This document shows, one piece after another, positions 34,158-42,255 of a stretch of DNA of 48,819 bases. Where the stretch lies: positions 1 through 48,819 of the forward strand of contig CAYOPN010000011.1 of the NCBI GenBank assembly GCA_964405835.1. Reading direction: 5' to 3'. The notes beneath the pieces are model-generated. The model did not search any database. It saw nothing but the letters and a program-made list of their open reading frames with translations, and was not told where the DNA came from. The position numbers and the translations under genes are program-made. How positions within the stretch are numbered: the first letter of the stretch is position 1; every line of letters begins with the position of its first letter. Source of the DNA: JAJVIP01 sp964405835 (lineage in GTDB: Bacteria > Elusimicrobiota > Elusimicrobia > F11).

Positions 34158-36175
34158 AGAAGCTTTTTCAGTCAACGATTGACCGATATGTGTTTCTGAC
34201 CGCATTGGTGGTCAAATTAATTTGCGCCGGTCTATTCGGTTCGCATTATCTGCGGGACATGTTCATACCGTTCGTTCAATATTTCGTGTCGTCCGGTTTT
34301 TCCAATCCGTGGAACGAATTCCTTCAGCGTGGTGTGACGGATGCGTTCCCTTACTCGACTACCATGCTGTTCGCTTTGGCCGCGCCGCAGGTTGTTTTGA
34401 AAACGCTCTTTGGTGGTTTTGAAAATGTGCCGGCGTTCTTGACTTTGCTGAGCATGCGTTTGCCGCTCTTGCTCGCCGATGCGGCGATATTTGCCGTGCT
34501 CTGCCGTTGGGCGGGCTCGGCCAAGCGATTGGTGCTTTGGCTTTATTGGTGTTCCCCCATCGTATTTTTCATCACCTATATCTACGGTCATTTTGATGTG
34601 CTCCCTACCGCTCTCTTGATCGCTTCCATCTATTTCGCGATCGGACAGCGCTCGGCGGTCTCCGGCTTGTTCATGGGCGCGGCAATCTTGGCGAAGTTTC
34701 ATGTGGCCGCCGCCACACCGCTCGTGGTCTTTTATTTGTGGAAGAACCTACCGTCCAACCGGCGCACCATTGGGCCATTGTTGTTTGCTTTTAGTTGCAC
34801 GGCTGCCGTTGCGCTGTTGGGAGGGCCGGTGTTTTCGAGCGCGGGGTATCAAGCGCTTGTGCTCGGCGCCAAAGAATCGAGTTGGGTGATGCAGGCCGCG
34901 TTCCCGATGGCGAACGACATGCGGCTGCTCATTTGCCCGGCCGTGCTCGCCGGGCTGCTTCTGCATTTCCTCTCGTACCACCGCGTTACCCGCGATGTGC
35001 TCATCATGTACACGGGGCTGTTGTACACGGCGCTCATAGTGCTCGTCACGCCGCAGCCCGGTTGGGCTTTGTGGTGCGTGCCGTTCCTCTATTACTTCCT
35101 GATCCGTCACGACGCCGCGCGCTACGTCCCGTTCTGGGTTTACACGTTCGCGTATCTGGTTTATTTCTCATATTTCTCGAAAGGGACAGCGCTTACCCCG
35201 GTTGAAGGAATGGACACGGCGCGGATGCTGGTGTTTACCGTGATGCAAACATCGCTGGCGTTGGTGGCGCTGTGGGTCTACCGGATAGGCATCCGGAGTT
35301 ACGCCCAGTACAAGACGTACCGGCCGCACGTGGTGATCGGGATCGCGGGAGACTCGGCTGCAGGTAAACACACCCTGGCCGACACGCTTACGTCGGTGAC
35401 CGGTGAGGGCCAGACGGTCCGGCTTCACGGCGATGATTATCATCGCTGGCCGCGCGAACACGAAGCTTGGCAGAGTGTCACGCACCTCGACCCGCGCTCG
35501 AACTATTTCCAGGAACCGGTGAAGCATTTAAAGGACCTCAAGAATGGTCAGAGCGTGACCGTCGCGCATTACGACCATGCTTCCGGTTCTTTCTCAGCGC
35601 CCGAGGCGCTGAGTTCGAACCGCTTCATTACATTCGAGGGACTCCATCCGTTTGTTTTTCAGGGCATGCGCGATATTTTCGACATCAAAATATTCTTGGA
35701 TACCGATGAAAACCTGCGGCGCTCATGGAAATTGAAGCGCGATACCGAGAAACGCGGCCACGCGAAAGAAAAAGTCCTCGCGGAAATTGACCGCCGCGAG
35801 GAAGACGCGCGCAAATACGTGCGTCCCCAGTCCGCATTTGCCGACTGGACGATCCAATATGGGATGCCGAACGGTTCCGATAATTTAACGGTACGTCATG
35901 AAGTGTCGAGCGACGTGGTGGAAATCGAAGGCATCATGGACGCGCTTTCCCAAGAGTCCGGATGGAAGGGCACATGGTACATGGCACCCGATTTGCGGCG
36001 TCAGGTGATTGAAATGGAAGGACCGTTATCTGCGGAGGCCGTGGAGCGCGCCGCGCACCGCGTATTCCCGGATTTGCTGGAGCTGATCAAGTCCAAACCC
36101 GCGTGGAAATCCGGCCTGGACGGTCTTAGTCAGCTTTTATTTATCGCGGTGCTTAATACCGCCTTGAAAAAGTGA
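34154..36175 (+). CDS. GT-C membrane glycosyltransferase fused to a phosphoribulokinase-like kinase
   Basis: This 673-residue protein starts at TTG 34154, overlapping the previous stop (TTGA). Residues 1 to about 385 are a GT-C integral membrane domain with eight to ten helices and a first loop FSNPWNEFLQRGVTDAFPY. From about residue 391 the chain is a P-loop kinase. IAGDSAAGKHTL (Gly399-Thr407, Lys405) is the Walker A loop, and DDYHRWP, THLDPRSNYFQEP, FEGLHPFVFQGMRDIFD and RDTEKRGH follow in the order seen in plant/cyanobacterial phosphoribulokinase. The residue after the P-loop lysine is His where Ser/Thr is usual. It may phosphorylate a ketose or lipid substrate at the membrane. Confidence 0.82.
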   Translation: MKKLFQSTIDRYVFLTALVVKLICAGLFGSHYLRDMFIPFVQYFVSSGFSNPWNEFLQRGVTDAFPYSTTMLFALAAPQVVLKTLFGGFENVPAFLTLLSMRLPLLLADAAIFAVLCRWAGSAKRLVLWLYWCSPIVFFITYIYGHFDVLPTALLIASIYFAIGQRSAVSGLFMGAAILAKFHVAAATPLVVFYLWKNLPSNRRTIGPLLFAFSCTAAVALLGGPVFSSAGYQALVLGAKESSWVMQAAFPMANDMRLLICPAVLAGLLLHFLSYHRVTRDVLIMYTGLLYTALIVLVTPQPGWALWCVPFLYYFLIRHDAARYVPFWVYTFAYLVYFSYFSKGTALTPVEGMDTARMLVFTVMQTSLALVALWVYRIGIRSYAQYKTYRPHVVIGIAGDSAAGKHTLADTLTSVTGEGQTVRLHGDDYHRWPREHEAWQSVTHLDPRSNYFQEPVKHLKDLKNGQSVTVAHYDHASGSFSAPEALSSNRFITFEGLHPFVFQGMRDIFDIKIFLDTDENLRRSWKLKRDTEKRGHAKEKVLAEIDRREEDARKYVRPQSAFADWTIQYGMPNGSDNLTVRHEVSSDVVEIEGIMDALSQESGWKGTWYMAPDLRRQVIEMEGPLSAEAVERAAHRVFPDLLELIKSKPAWKSGLDGLSQLLFIAVLNTALKK

Positions 36176-36894
36176 CCGCGGACTTCGCGGTTGTCCTGCC
36201 TTGTTACAACGAAGAAGGAAATATCCCGGCTATTTTGGACCGTTACCGCATGGTTCGTCAGCGCTCTCATTTCGAACTCATTTTGGTCGATAACGGTTCG
36301 ACGGACGGGACGGGGGCGATGATCCAATCGCATTTATCACGGCCTGAAAATGCGTTTGTGCGAATGGTCCGTGTTCGGGTCAATAAAGGCTACGGTAACG
36401 GTATCAAGATGGGACTGAAAGAAACGACGGCGCCGGTGGTCTCTTTTAGTCACGCCGATTTGCAATGTCCTCCAGAAGATCCGGCGACGGCATACGATAT
36501 TTTCCAACGCGCTAACGGGCGTTGTCTTGTAAAAGGCCGTCGTTGCGGCCGCCGGGCATTTCTCGATCGCGTCGTAACCTGGTTTTACAATCGCATGGCC
36601 CATGCGCTGTTGGGACTCGCGACCGACCAAGGCGCTGTGCCCGATATCAACGCGGAACCAAAATTGTTCAACCGCGCGTTGCTCGATGATTTGGCGGCGG
36701 CACCGGATGATTTTACGTTCGATTTGTTCGTGCTGTGGGCCGCGCGCCGGCGAAACATTCCGGTGGTTGAGTTTGAGGTGGCCTACGAGGCGCGCAATTG
36801 GGGGAAATCCAAGCTGGCCGCCAATCCGCTCGTCCGCATGAAAACTTCGGCCCGCGCGTTTTTAAAAATTCTAGAGTTGCGGCACAAAAAATGA
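36172..36894 (+). CDS. DPM1-like family 2 glycosyltransferase
   Basis: This 240-residue GT2 protein has FAVVLPCYNEEGNIPAIL, LILVDNGSTDGTG, and the metal segment SHADLQCPPED (AD in place of the more usual DxD). Its layout is that of dolichyl/polyprenyl-phosphate hexose synthases without the C-terminal membrane spans. The GTG start at 36172 overlaps the fused kinase gene by four bases and the stop overlaps the next gene's ATG. It probably makes the lipid-phosphate sugar used by the flanking GT-C enzymes. Confidence 0.88.
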   Translation: MTADFAVVLPCYNEEGNIPAILDRYRMVRQRSHFELILVDNGSTDGTGAMIQSHLSRPENAFVRMVRVRVNKGYGNGIKMGLKETTAPVVSFSHADLQCPPEDPATAYDIFQRANGRCLVKGRRCGRRAFLDRVVTWFYNRMAHALLGLATDQGAVPDINAEPKLFNRALLDDLAAAPDDFTFDLFVLWAARRRNIPVVEFEVAYEARNWGKSKLAANPLVRMKTSARAFLKILELRHKK

Positions 36895-38906
36895 TGATCC
36901 GGCCCTCCCATCTCGTTTTTCTGTTTTTGTCGTGGTCGTACGTTATCCAGCCCAGTTATTTTCAGTCCGTCCTTCCCGCGTTTCTTTACGGTCCGCTCGC
37001 CGCCGCTTTGATCTTGCTTGCGGTTTATCTCTGTCAGTCTGATAACGACGAGATCTATTTCACGTCCGGCGATGCCGCCATGTTTGGTGTTTACGCGGCC
37101 ATCTTCATCGGCCTCAATATTTTCCGGTTGGATGAAGCTTTGACGGGGGACGAGCTCTATCACATGGAGCGGGCCAGCACATTCTGGTTTGTCCGGCATT
37201 TGGATTGCGGCAGCCATTGCGTGCAGCAGAAACCCGCGGCGCTGATCAATTCCTATCTCAACGTGGTGGTGTTGGCGCTATTGGCTTTGACCGTGTCTTT
37301 CGGCAAGTTGTTCACGGAACGGTTGACACGCCAAGTCCGTTACGCGGCCGGTTTCGTGGCGCTCGGAACAATCGGCACGTTGTTTGCGCTTCTTAAATTG
37401 CCCACGGATGCGCACCCGCCATTGCGATTGTTACCGCCATTTTTGGGCCAGCTTGTATTTGGATTGAACGATGCGGCGTTCCGCTTGCCGGGCGTTCTAT
37501 TGACTGTGCTGGTGGCGTTGATGACCACCAAGTTGGTGTTGTTTCGTCGGCCGGATGATACATGGTCGGCACGCCTGGCTGGGATAGCGGTCCTTTTCAT
37601 ACCAACGGTATTTCATTCGGCAACGCTGCTGGAACCCTCAATTTGGGCATTCGTGCTCGGTTCTCTAGGCATGTATTGCTTCGCTTTCGCTCATTACAAC
37701 AACAGCGGTAAGTATTTGGTTTGGGGATCGTTGTTGTTTGGCGCCGGGGTGTTGTTCCGGCAGAACGTGGTTATTTTCTGGGCGCCGGCGTTTCTATTTT
37801 TGTTTGTGAAACGAAAATTGATCGAGCGCCCGCTTTTGATTGTGCTGCCGTTTTTCTTTGCGGTGCCGTATTTCTGGGGGATCATGCACACGGGCCATCC
37901 GGTCGTGAACGTGAAAGTCATGGCCGATAGCTCCACAGAACACCACTCCGTCACCCCGGCGGAAGCCGGGGCCCAGGCATCGAACCTTTCTCGACAGATG
38001 GATCCAAACCTGGATCCCGGCTTCCGCCGGGATGACGGGGTTGGCCGAGATGACGGGGTTGGCCGGGATGACGGGGTTAGTAAAAAAATCACGACACCGC
38101 TCAGGAATATTCGCGCGTCGTTGGTTTCTGGTAAGGGCCTAAATTTGATGGCGCATTCAAGCGATATCTTCTGGGTTTCGTTGATGTTGAGCGCCATGCT
38201 TGTGCTTTTGCTGTTGCGACCTGAGCCGGTACAGGTTTTCTTTCTTGTTCTGGTGGGTGGTTACATGTTGTTTCATTCCTTGTTCCCGGAACTGTGGGGT
38301 GTGGGGAGGTATCAGGTCGAGTACGTCGCCCCCTGCGCGGCGTTGGTTCTTCTGTTGCTGGCAATCAATGGTGCGCTTTCTTCCTCAGGCGCGTTTGTGT
38401 TGGTTGTCGCGCTTTGCGCGCATTCGTTGTTCTTTAACACCACCGTGCGTCACGACATCGGATTCGTGAACAAATTTCAGAAACGGCTCACCACGGAATT
38501 TTCCATGCCCTACAAAGAAGCCCTGGGTTATATGCATGACCGCGGCGGAAGCGGTAACTTTTTGATCTTGGGGGGTGCGCCGATCGCCGCCGAGGGGTTG
38601 TTGTGGCCGCGCGGTTTCAGTTCAAATGAAAGCGCGCTATTTTGGAAATTGAACGGGGATTTTCAAGAAAAATTGGCGGCGGGATTGTCCACCAAAGACT
38701 TTTTGGGGTTTATTGAACAGAACGGCGTGGACCATTTCCTCATTGAGTACGGCGAGCGGCGGGAGAAACTCAACCGCTCCGCTTCAATGGAATCGCTGAT
38801 CAAAGGGCTCGAGCTTTCCACCGGAAATTACATGAAACAACAGACGTTCTTTCATCGCGGTAGCGGTGTCATTGATGTTTATTCCAAGAAAGGAAACCTG
38901 TACTGA
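36891..38906 (+). CDS. large GT-C membrane protein carrying a translated palindromic repeat
   Basis: This 671-residue polytopic protein starts at ATG 36891, overlapping the GT2 stop; the frame upstream to 36798 lies within that gene. The first outer loop, LTGDELYHMERASTFW, has the acidic GT-C signature. About twelve hydrophobic helices are visible. Residues 354-397 form a hydrophilic insert, VTPAEAGAQ…LDPGFRRDDGVGRDDGVGRDDGV, encoded by an inverted-repeat element with a short tandem repeat; it lies in an extramembrane loop and keeps the frame. A soluble C-terminal domain follows from about residue 540. Glycosyl transfer from a lipid donor is expected. Confidence 0.8.
   Translation: MMIRPSHLVFLFLSWSYVIQPSYFQSVLPAFLYGPLAAALILLAVYLCQSDNDEIYFTSGDAAMFGVYAAIFIGLNIFRLDEALTGDELYHMERASTFWFVRHLDCGSHCVQQKPAALINSYLNVVVLALLALTVSFGKLFTERLTRQVRYAAGFVALGTIGTLFALLKLPTDAHPPLRLLPPFLGQLVFGLNDAAFRLPGVLLTVLVALMTTKLVLFRRPDDTWSARLAGIAVLFIPTVFHSATLLEPSIWAFVLGSLGMYCFAFAHYNNSGKYLVWGSLLFGAGVLFRQNVVIFWAPAFLFLFVKRKLIERPLLIVLPFFFAVPYFWGIMHTGHPVVNVKVMADSSTEHHSVTPAEAGAQASNLSRQMDPNLDPGFRRDDGVGRDDGVGRDDGVSKKITTPLRNIRASLVSGKGLNLMAHSSDIFWVSLMLSAMLVLLLLRPEPVQVFFLVLVGGYMLFHSLFPELWGVGRYQVEYVAPCAALVLLLLAINGALSSSGAFVLVVALCAHSLFFNTTVRHDIGFVNKFQKRLTTEFSMPYKEALGYMHDRGGSGNFLILGGAPIAAEGLLWPRGFSSNESALFWKLNGDFQEKLAAGLSTKDFLGFIEQNGVDHFLIEYGERREKLNRSASMESLIKGLELSTGNYMKQQTFFHRGSGVIDVYSKKGNLY
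37950..38036. repeat. palindromic repeat element (28-base inverted arms) inside a coding sequence
   Basis: The arms at 37950-37977 and 38009-38036 are inverted repeats matching at 25 of 28 positions, separated by a 31-base loop. Each arm holds an inner hairpin (CCCGGCggaaGCCGGG). The element resembles the widespread palindromic repeats whose translations read VTPAEAGAQ and LDPGFRRDDG. It sits in frame in the GT-C gene 36891-38906 and adds residues to an extramembrane loop. Confidence 0.85.
38031..38080. repeat. 18-base tandem repeat, 2.8 copies, adjoining the palindromic element
   Basis: The unit GATGACGGGGTTGGCCGR occurs at 38031-38048 and 38049-38066, with a partial third copy at 38067-38080. 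It is a multiple of three and encodes the hexapeptide DDGVGR in tandem, so copy-number change would not break the frame of the host gene. The first unit begins within the right arm of the palindrome. Confidence 0.9.
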
Positions 38907-40141
38907 TGATAAGGAAGGTGTTTGACGGGCTCACGCGGCTCTCTCAAAAGAGGGGCCTGCTCTGGGGACTTTTTGCGCTCGCGATCGTAACGCGGTTGAT
39001 CGGGACCTATATCGGCGGCACGCGTTCGGAAGACGAAGACAATTGGCACCTGGAGATCGCGCAAAATTTTCTGGCCGGAAACGGGTTGCGCCTCGAGACA
39101 GTATGGGGCCCGACCTATTCGTGGATCCAACCCGGGTTGGCCGCGATCCATATCGTTTTCATCCCGCTGTTTCGAGATCATTATGTTCTAGCGGAGCGGA
39201 TATTTCTGCTGTTGTTCAGTTCGATAACCATCCTTTTGTTCTTCCGGCTTTGTCTTGAAGTTTTTCCGCGGCCCGTGGCGTTGTTCGGTACGCTGGCGCT
39301 GATCCTTTATCCGCCGCAATGGTTCTGGATGACGCGGCTTAACCCGCACTCGTTCGGGACGAACTTGCTCGTGATTAATTTTCTGCTGTACTTCCTGTTT
39401 ATCCGGAACCCGCGGACGTGGCTGGTTTTTCTGATCGGTTTTATTTGGGGCGCGATGACGCTGTTTCGGCCCGAATACTTGCCCGGCATTGCAGGTCTCG
39501 CCATTGGTTGTTTCATGGCCCGCAATACCTGGAAAAATAAATTCACGCATGTCGCGGCGATGGCGGCCGGCTGCATTTTGTTCCTTTCTCCCTGGGTCAT
39601 CCGCAATTACAAGATCCACAACGGGCTCGTGGTCTCGACCACCCATTATGCGATCAATATCTGGATGGTGTTCAGCCCCGAATACAATTTCGACTCGGCC
39701 AGCATTCCCTACACCGAGGAAATGGACCGCGAACTTAAAAACGAGCCGAACGAGGTAAAGCGCGCCGCCATCTGGATGCGCGAGGCCAAAAAGAACATTC
39801 GCGAAAATCCGGGCATGGCGGTCCGCCACCTGTTTGGAAACTTCCTCACGTATTGGCGGCCGTGGTTATCTCCGAAAGTGGCGTCCTGGAAAGAAAACGG
39901 GGCCTACATCGTTTCGTACTTGCCGCTGTTTTTGTTGTTTGTTGCGGGTTTGTTCCAGCTTCCATGGCGGGACCCGCGGTGGATGGGCGTAGTGTTGTTC
40001 CTTTTCATCAAGATGATGGCGCATCTTCCTTTCTACATGATTGTGCGTTTTCGCGAAGCAACGATGCCGCTCATGTTGTTGATTGCGTTGGTACCGATTT
40101 GGCGAATATGGTTGAAAACCCAAGCCGCTCCACGACGCTGA
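38906..40141 (+). CDS. GT-C membrane glycosyltransferase (ArnT/PMT-like)
   Basis: This 411-residue polytopic protein starts at ATG 38906, sharing one base with the previous stop (TGATG). The first outer loop, RSEDEDNWHLEIAQNFLAGNG, holds the acidic residues of GT-C enzymes, and PGLAAIH and about nine membrane helices follow. Near the end NFLTYWRPW and the last helices resemble the next gene (FFQYWRPW), so the two are probably tandem paralogues. It overlaps the next gene by 34 bases. Substrate unknown. Confidence 0.82.
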   Translation: MIRKVFDGLTRLSQKRGLLWGLFALAIVTRLIGTYIGGTRSEDEDNWHLEIAQNFLAGNGLRLETVWGPTYSWIQPGLAAIHIVFIPLFRDHYVLAERIFLLLFSSITILLFFRLCLEVFPRPVALFGTLALILYPPQWFWMTRLNPHSFGTNLLVINFLLYFLFIRNPRTWLVFLIGFIWGAMTLFRPEYLPGIAGLAIGCFMARNTWKNKFTHVAAMAAGCILFLSPWVIRNYKIHNGLVVSTTHYAINIWMVFSPEYNFDSASIPYTEEMDRELKNEPNEVKRAAIWMREAKKNIRENPGMAVRHLFGNFLTYWRPWLSPKVASWKENGAYIVSYLPLFLLFVAGLFQLPWRDPRWMGVVLFLFIKMMAHLPFYMIVRFREATMPLMLLIALVPIWRIWLKTQAAPRR

Positions 40142-41316
40142 AGACCAAAGGCCTGTTGGCCGGGATTTTTTTCGCGGGGCTCGCGCTGCGCACCGCTTTC
40201 CTGTGGTATTGGGAAACGCGTCAACTTGACGGGCTCTTTCTGCACGACGGGTACGTAACGCTGGCCCAATACTGGCTTGGATGGATCCCTGAAATTACGG
40301 ATTTCGACAAACTGAACCCGGCGCCCGGCTTCGCGATGTGGTGCGCTGTCGTTTTTAAGATTGTTGGCGGGCCAAATATGATGGCCGTGCGCATTCTTAA
40401 CGTGCTTTTTTCCTCGGTGATATGCCTGTTGGTATTCCGGCTCGCGCGCGAAAGAGCGGATGATAATACGGCTTTGTTCGCGGCATTTTTTGCGGCGGTT
40501 TCACCGAGTCTTGTCTTCTTTTCTCCGCATTTGCAAAGCGAATCCTTCTTCCTTTTTTGGGAAACGATTTTTCTCATCTTCCTTCTGCATTTTGACCGGT
40601 TTACCTTGGCGCAGGCGGCTTTGTTCGGATTGTTTGCGGTTTGGGTGTGCCTGGTGCGCTCCGCTTTTGCGATCGCGTTGCCTTTTATCGTTATCGCGCT
40701 GTGCGTTCAGGGAAAGAACTCAAGTTTAAAATACATGCGAATTGGAATTTTTCTCTGCTTCATCGGCCTTCCATTGATATTGCGCGGTTTCGCGAACCTG
40801 AAAACACACGGGCGTTTTATTCCTCTGACCGCGCAGACCGGATTGGCCGTTTACGCCGGGATCAGTCTGACCGCCGAGGACCGGCATGCGCGTATCGTTC
40901 CGGTTTGGGGAGAAATGCAGGAACAGGGCATTGTCCGCTACATCGACCAGGACAAATATTTCTTGAAGAAAGGAATCGATTTCATCAAGGAAAATCCGCT
41001 TCGGTACGCAAAGATTGTGGTGAAAAAGTTTTTCCAATATTGGAGGCCATGGCCGCGCCCGCCCTATCCGCCGGTCGCGCGGTGGATCATTGGAGGGTTC
41101 TACACGGCGTTGTTCGGTTTGGGCCTGATCGGCCTCGCCTTTACTTTTTCCCGGCCGTTGGAATACGTGACGGCCTACGCACTCATCGCCAGTTTTTCGA
41201 TTGCGCATGCATTTTTTGATGCCAGTTTGCGCTACCGGATGCCGCTCGAGCCATGGCTTTGTGTTTTTGCGGCGATCGGCGTCAGCCGGATTTGGAAAGG
41301 TTTTTCCGCGAGATGA
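40108..41316 (+). CDS. GT-C membrane glycosyltransferase (ArnT/PMT-like)
   Basis: The frame is open from 39853, but the upstream part lies inside the previous gene. ATG 40108 gives a 402-residue protein that begins shortly before the first membrane helix. The outer loop, LHDGYVTLAQYWLGW, and NPAPGFAMWC are in the GT-C pattern, and about ten helices follow. FFQYWRPWPRPP near residue 310 matches the previous gene, which suggests duplication. It ends the ten-gene unit and overlaps the convergent methyltransferase gene by 35 bases. Confidence 0.82.
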   Translation: MVENPSRSTTLKTKGLLAGIFFAGLALRTAFLWYWETRQLDGLFLHDGYVTLAQYWLGWIPEITDFDKLNPAPGFAMWCAVVFKIVGGPNMMAVRILNVLFSSVICLLVFRLARERADDNTALFAAFFAAVSPSLVFFSPHLQSESFFLFWETIFLIFLLHFDRFTLAQAALFGLFAVWVCLVRSAFAIALPFIVIALCVQGKNSSLKYMRIGIFLCFIGLPLILRGFANLKTHGRFIPLTAQTGLAVYAGISLTAEDRHARIVPVWGEMQEQGIVRYIDQDKYFLKKGIDFIKENPLRYAKIVVKKFFQYWRPWPRPPYPPVARWIIGGFYTALFGLGLIGLAFTFSRPLEYVTAYALIASFSIAHAFFDASLRYRMPLEPWLCVFAAIGVSRIWKGFSAR

Positions 41317-42199
41317 TCGTCATCTGATCGCCCGTGTCAATGCGCAGTGTGAAGTCGCGCAATAAAAATGGAGCGAGCAAGACCTTCAAGAAGGGCCGGA
41401 GCAATTTGGGGAAGAAGTTGATGCGGTTTTTGAAGATGTCCCGCGAAACGAAACGCGGATACCGCGATATTTTTTCAACAGCGAAAGCATGCTGATTGAG
41501 AATATTGGAAATTGATTTTGGATTGAAATAGTAAATGTGGGGGATCTGGATATACCACCACTTTTCCCTGAGAATTTTAGCGAGCAACGAGCCAATGTCG
41601 GGTGTAACCAGGTACAGCACGCCGTCGTCTTCAAGCCGCTCGTGCATAATCCGTAAAAACGAGCGGGGGTCCGCAATGTGCTCAATGACGTGGATTGCAA
41701 CAATAACGTTAAAGCGCTTTCTTTTTTTGTGCTCGGTTTCAAAGCCACCTTGCCCAACGACCCCATCGCCCAATGATTTTTCAGCCTGGATGGACATCCA
41801 TTTGGAAAGTTCAATGCCATGAACGTCCCAATCGCGGTTCCTGGCCTGTTGCAAGAAAAACCCCGCTCCGCAGCCGATTTCCAGCAAGGCCTTTCCGTTT
41901 TTCTTGTACGGCTCGAGTTTGTCGAGAATATGATTGAAGGACGCTTTATACGCGCGCGCTTCCTTGAGGTATTGGGGGTCTTCCATTTCGGCATAGACCG
42001 TGTGGTATCCATCAACGGTCAAGCGGTCCGATGTGAAAACAAACCCGCATTTTGAACATTTGGATATTTCTCCGTGCAGCATGGATTTGTTGTACGTGGG
42101 GATGTAATAGTCGGAATCGGTGGTGACCGCCTGAGAAACGGTGGGGGGGTACATTACGGTCCAATCTGCGGCACCGCATATAATGCAATGGATCTTCAT
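41282..42199 (-). CDS. class I SAM-dependent methyltransferase with N-terminal zinc ribbon
   Basis: This 305-residue protein has an N-terminal zinc-type motif (CIICG near residue 5 and CSKCGFVF near 48) and a methyltransferase core. The core has LLEIGCGAGFFLQQA (motif I), VHGIELSKWMS (ribose-binding acid) and FNVIVAIHVIEHIADP (motif IV). The final 60 residues are basic and hydrophobic, which may place it at the membrane. It forms a one-gene unit divergent from the SIS isomerase gene and shares an AT-rich promoter region with it. Confidence 0.87.
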   Translation of the reverse strand: MKIHCIICGAADWTVMYPPTVSQAVTTDSDYYIPTYNKSMLHGEISKCSKCGFVFTSDRLTVDGYHTVYAEMEDPQYLKEARAYKASFNHILDKLEPYKKNGKALLEIGCGAGFFLQQARNRDWDVHGIELSKWMSIQAEKSLGDGVVGQGGFETEHKKRKRFNVIVAIHVIEHIADPRSFLRIMHERLEDDGVLYLVTPDIGSLLAKILREKWWYIQIPHIYYFNPKSISNILNQHAFAVEKISRYPRFVSRDIFKNRINFFPKLLRPFLKVLLAPFLLRDFTLRIDTGDQMTIISRKNLSKSG

Positions 42200-42255
42200 T
42201 CGTGGAGCGTCTTATATAATATAACTCCAAAAAATTATCCACCCAAAGGACCCAA
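42200..42255 (+). promoter_or_regulatory. AT-rich divergent promoter region with Shine-Dalgarno for the SIS gene
   Basis: A perfect TATAAT (42215-42220) lies in a nearly palindromic TTATATAATATAA stretch that could serve both strands. There is no clear -35 box. AAAGGA (42245-42250) lies five bases before ATG 42256, a normal Shine-Dalgarno, in contrast with the leaderless-looking starts elsewhere. Confidence 0.4.

Noticed and set aside
35320..36175. A Calvin-cycle phosphoribulokinase
   Set aside because: There is no RuBisCO or other carbon-fixation gene in the window and the kinase is fused to a membrane glycosyltransferase, so a role in surface-polymer synthesis is more likely.
38031..38080. 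A CRISPR array
   Set aside because: The repeats are 18 bases in direct tandem without spacers, and they lie inside a coding frame next to a palindromic element.
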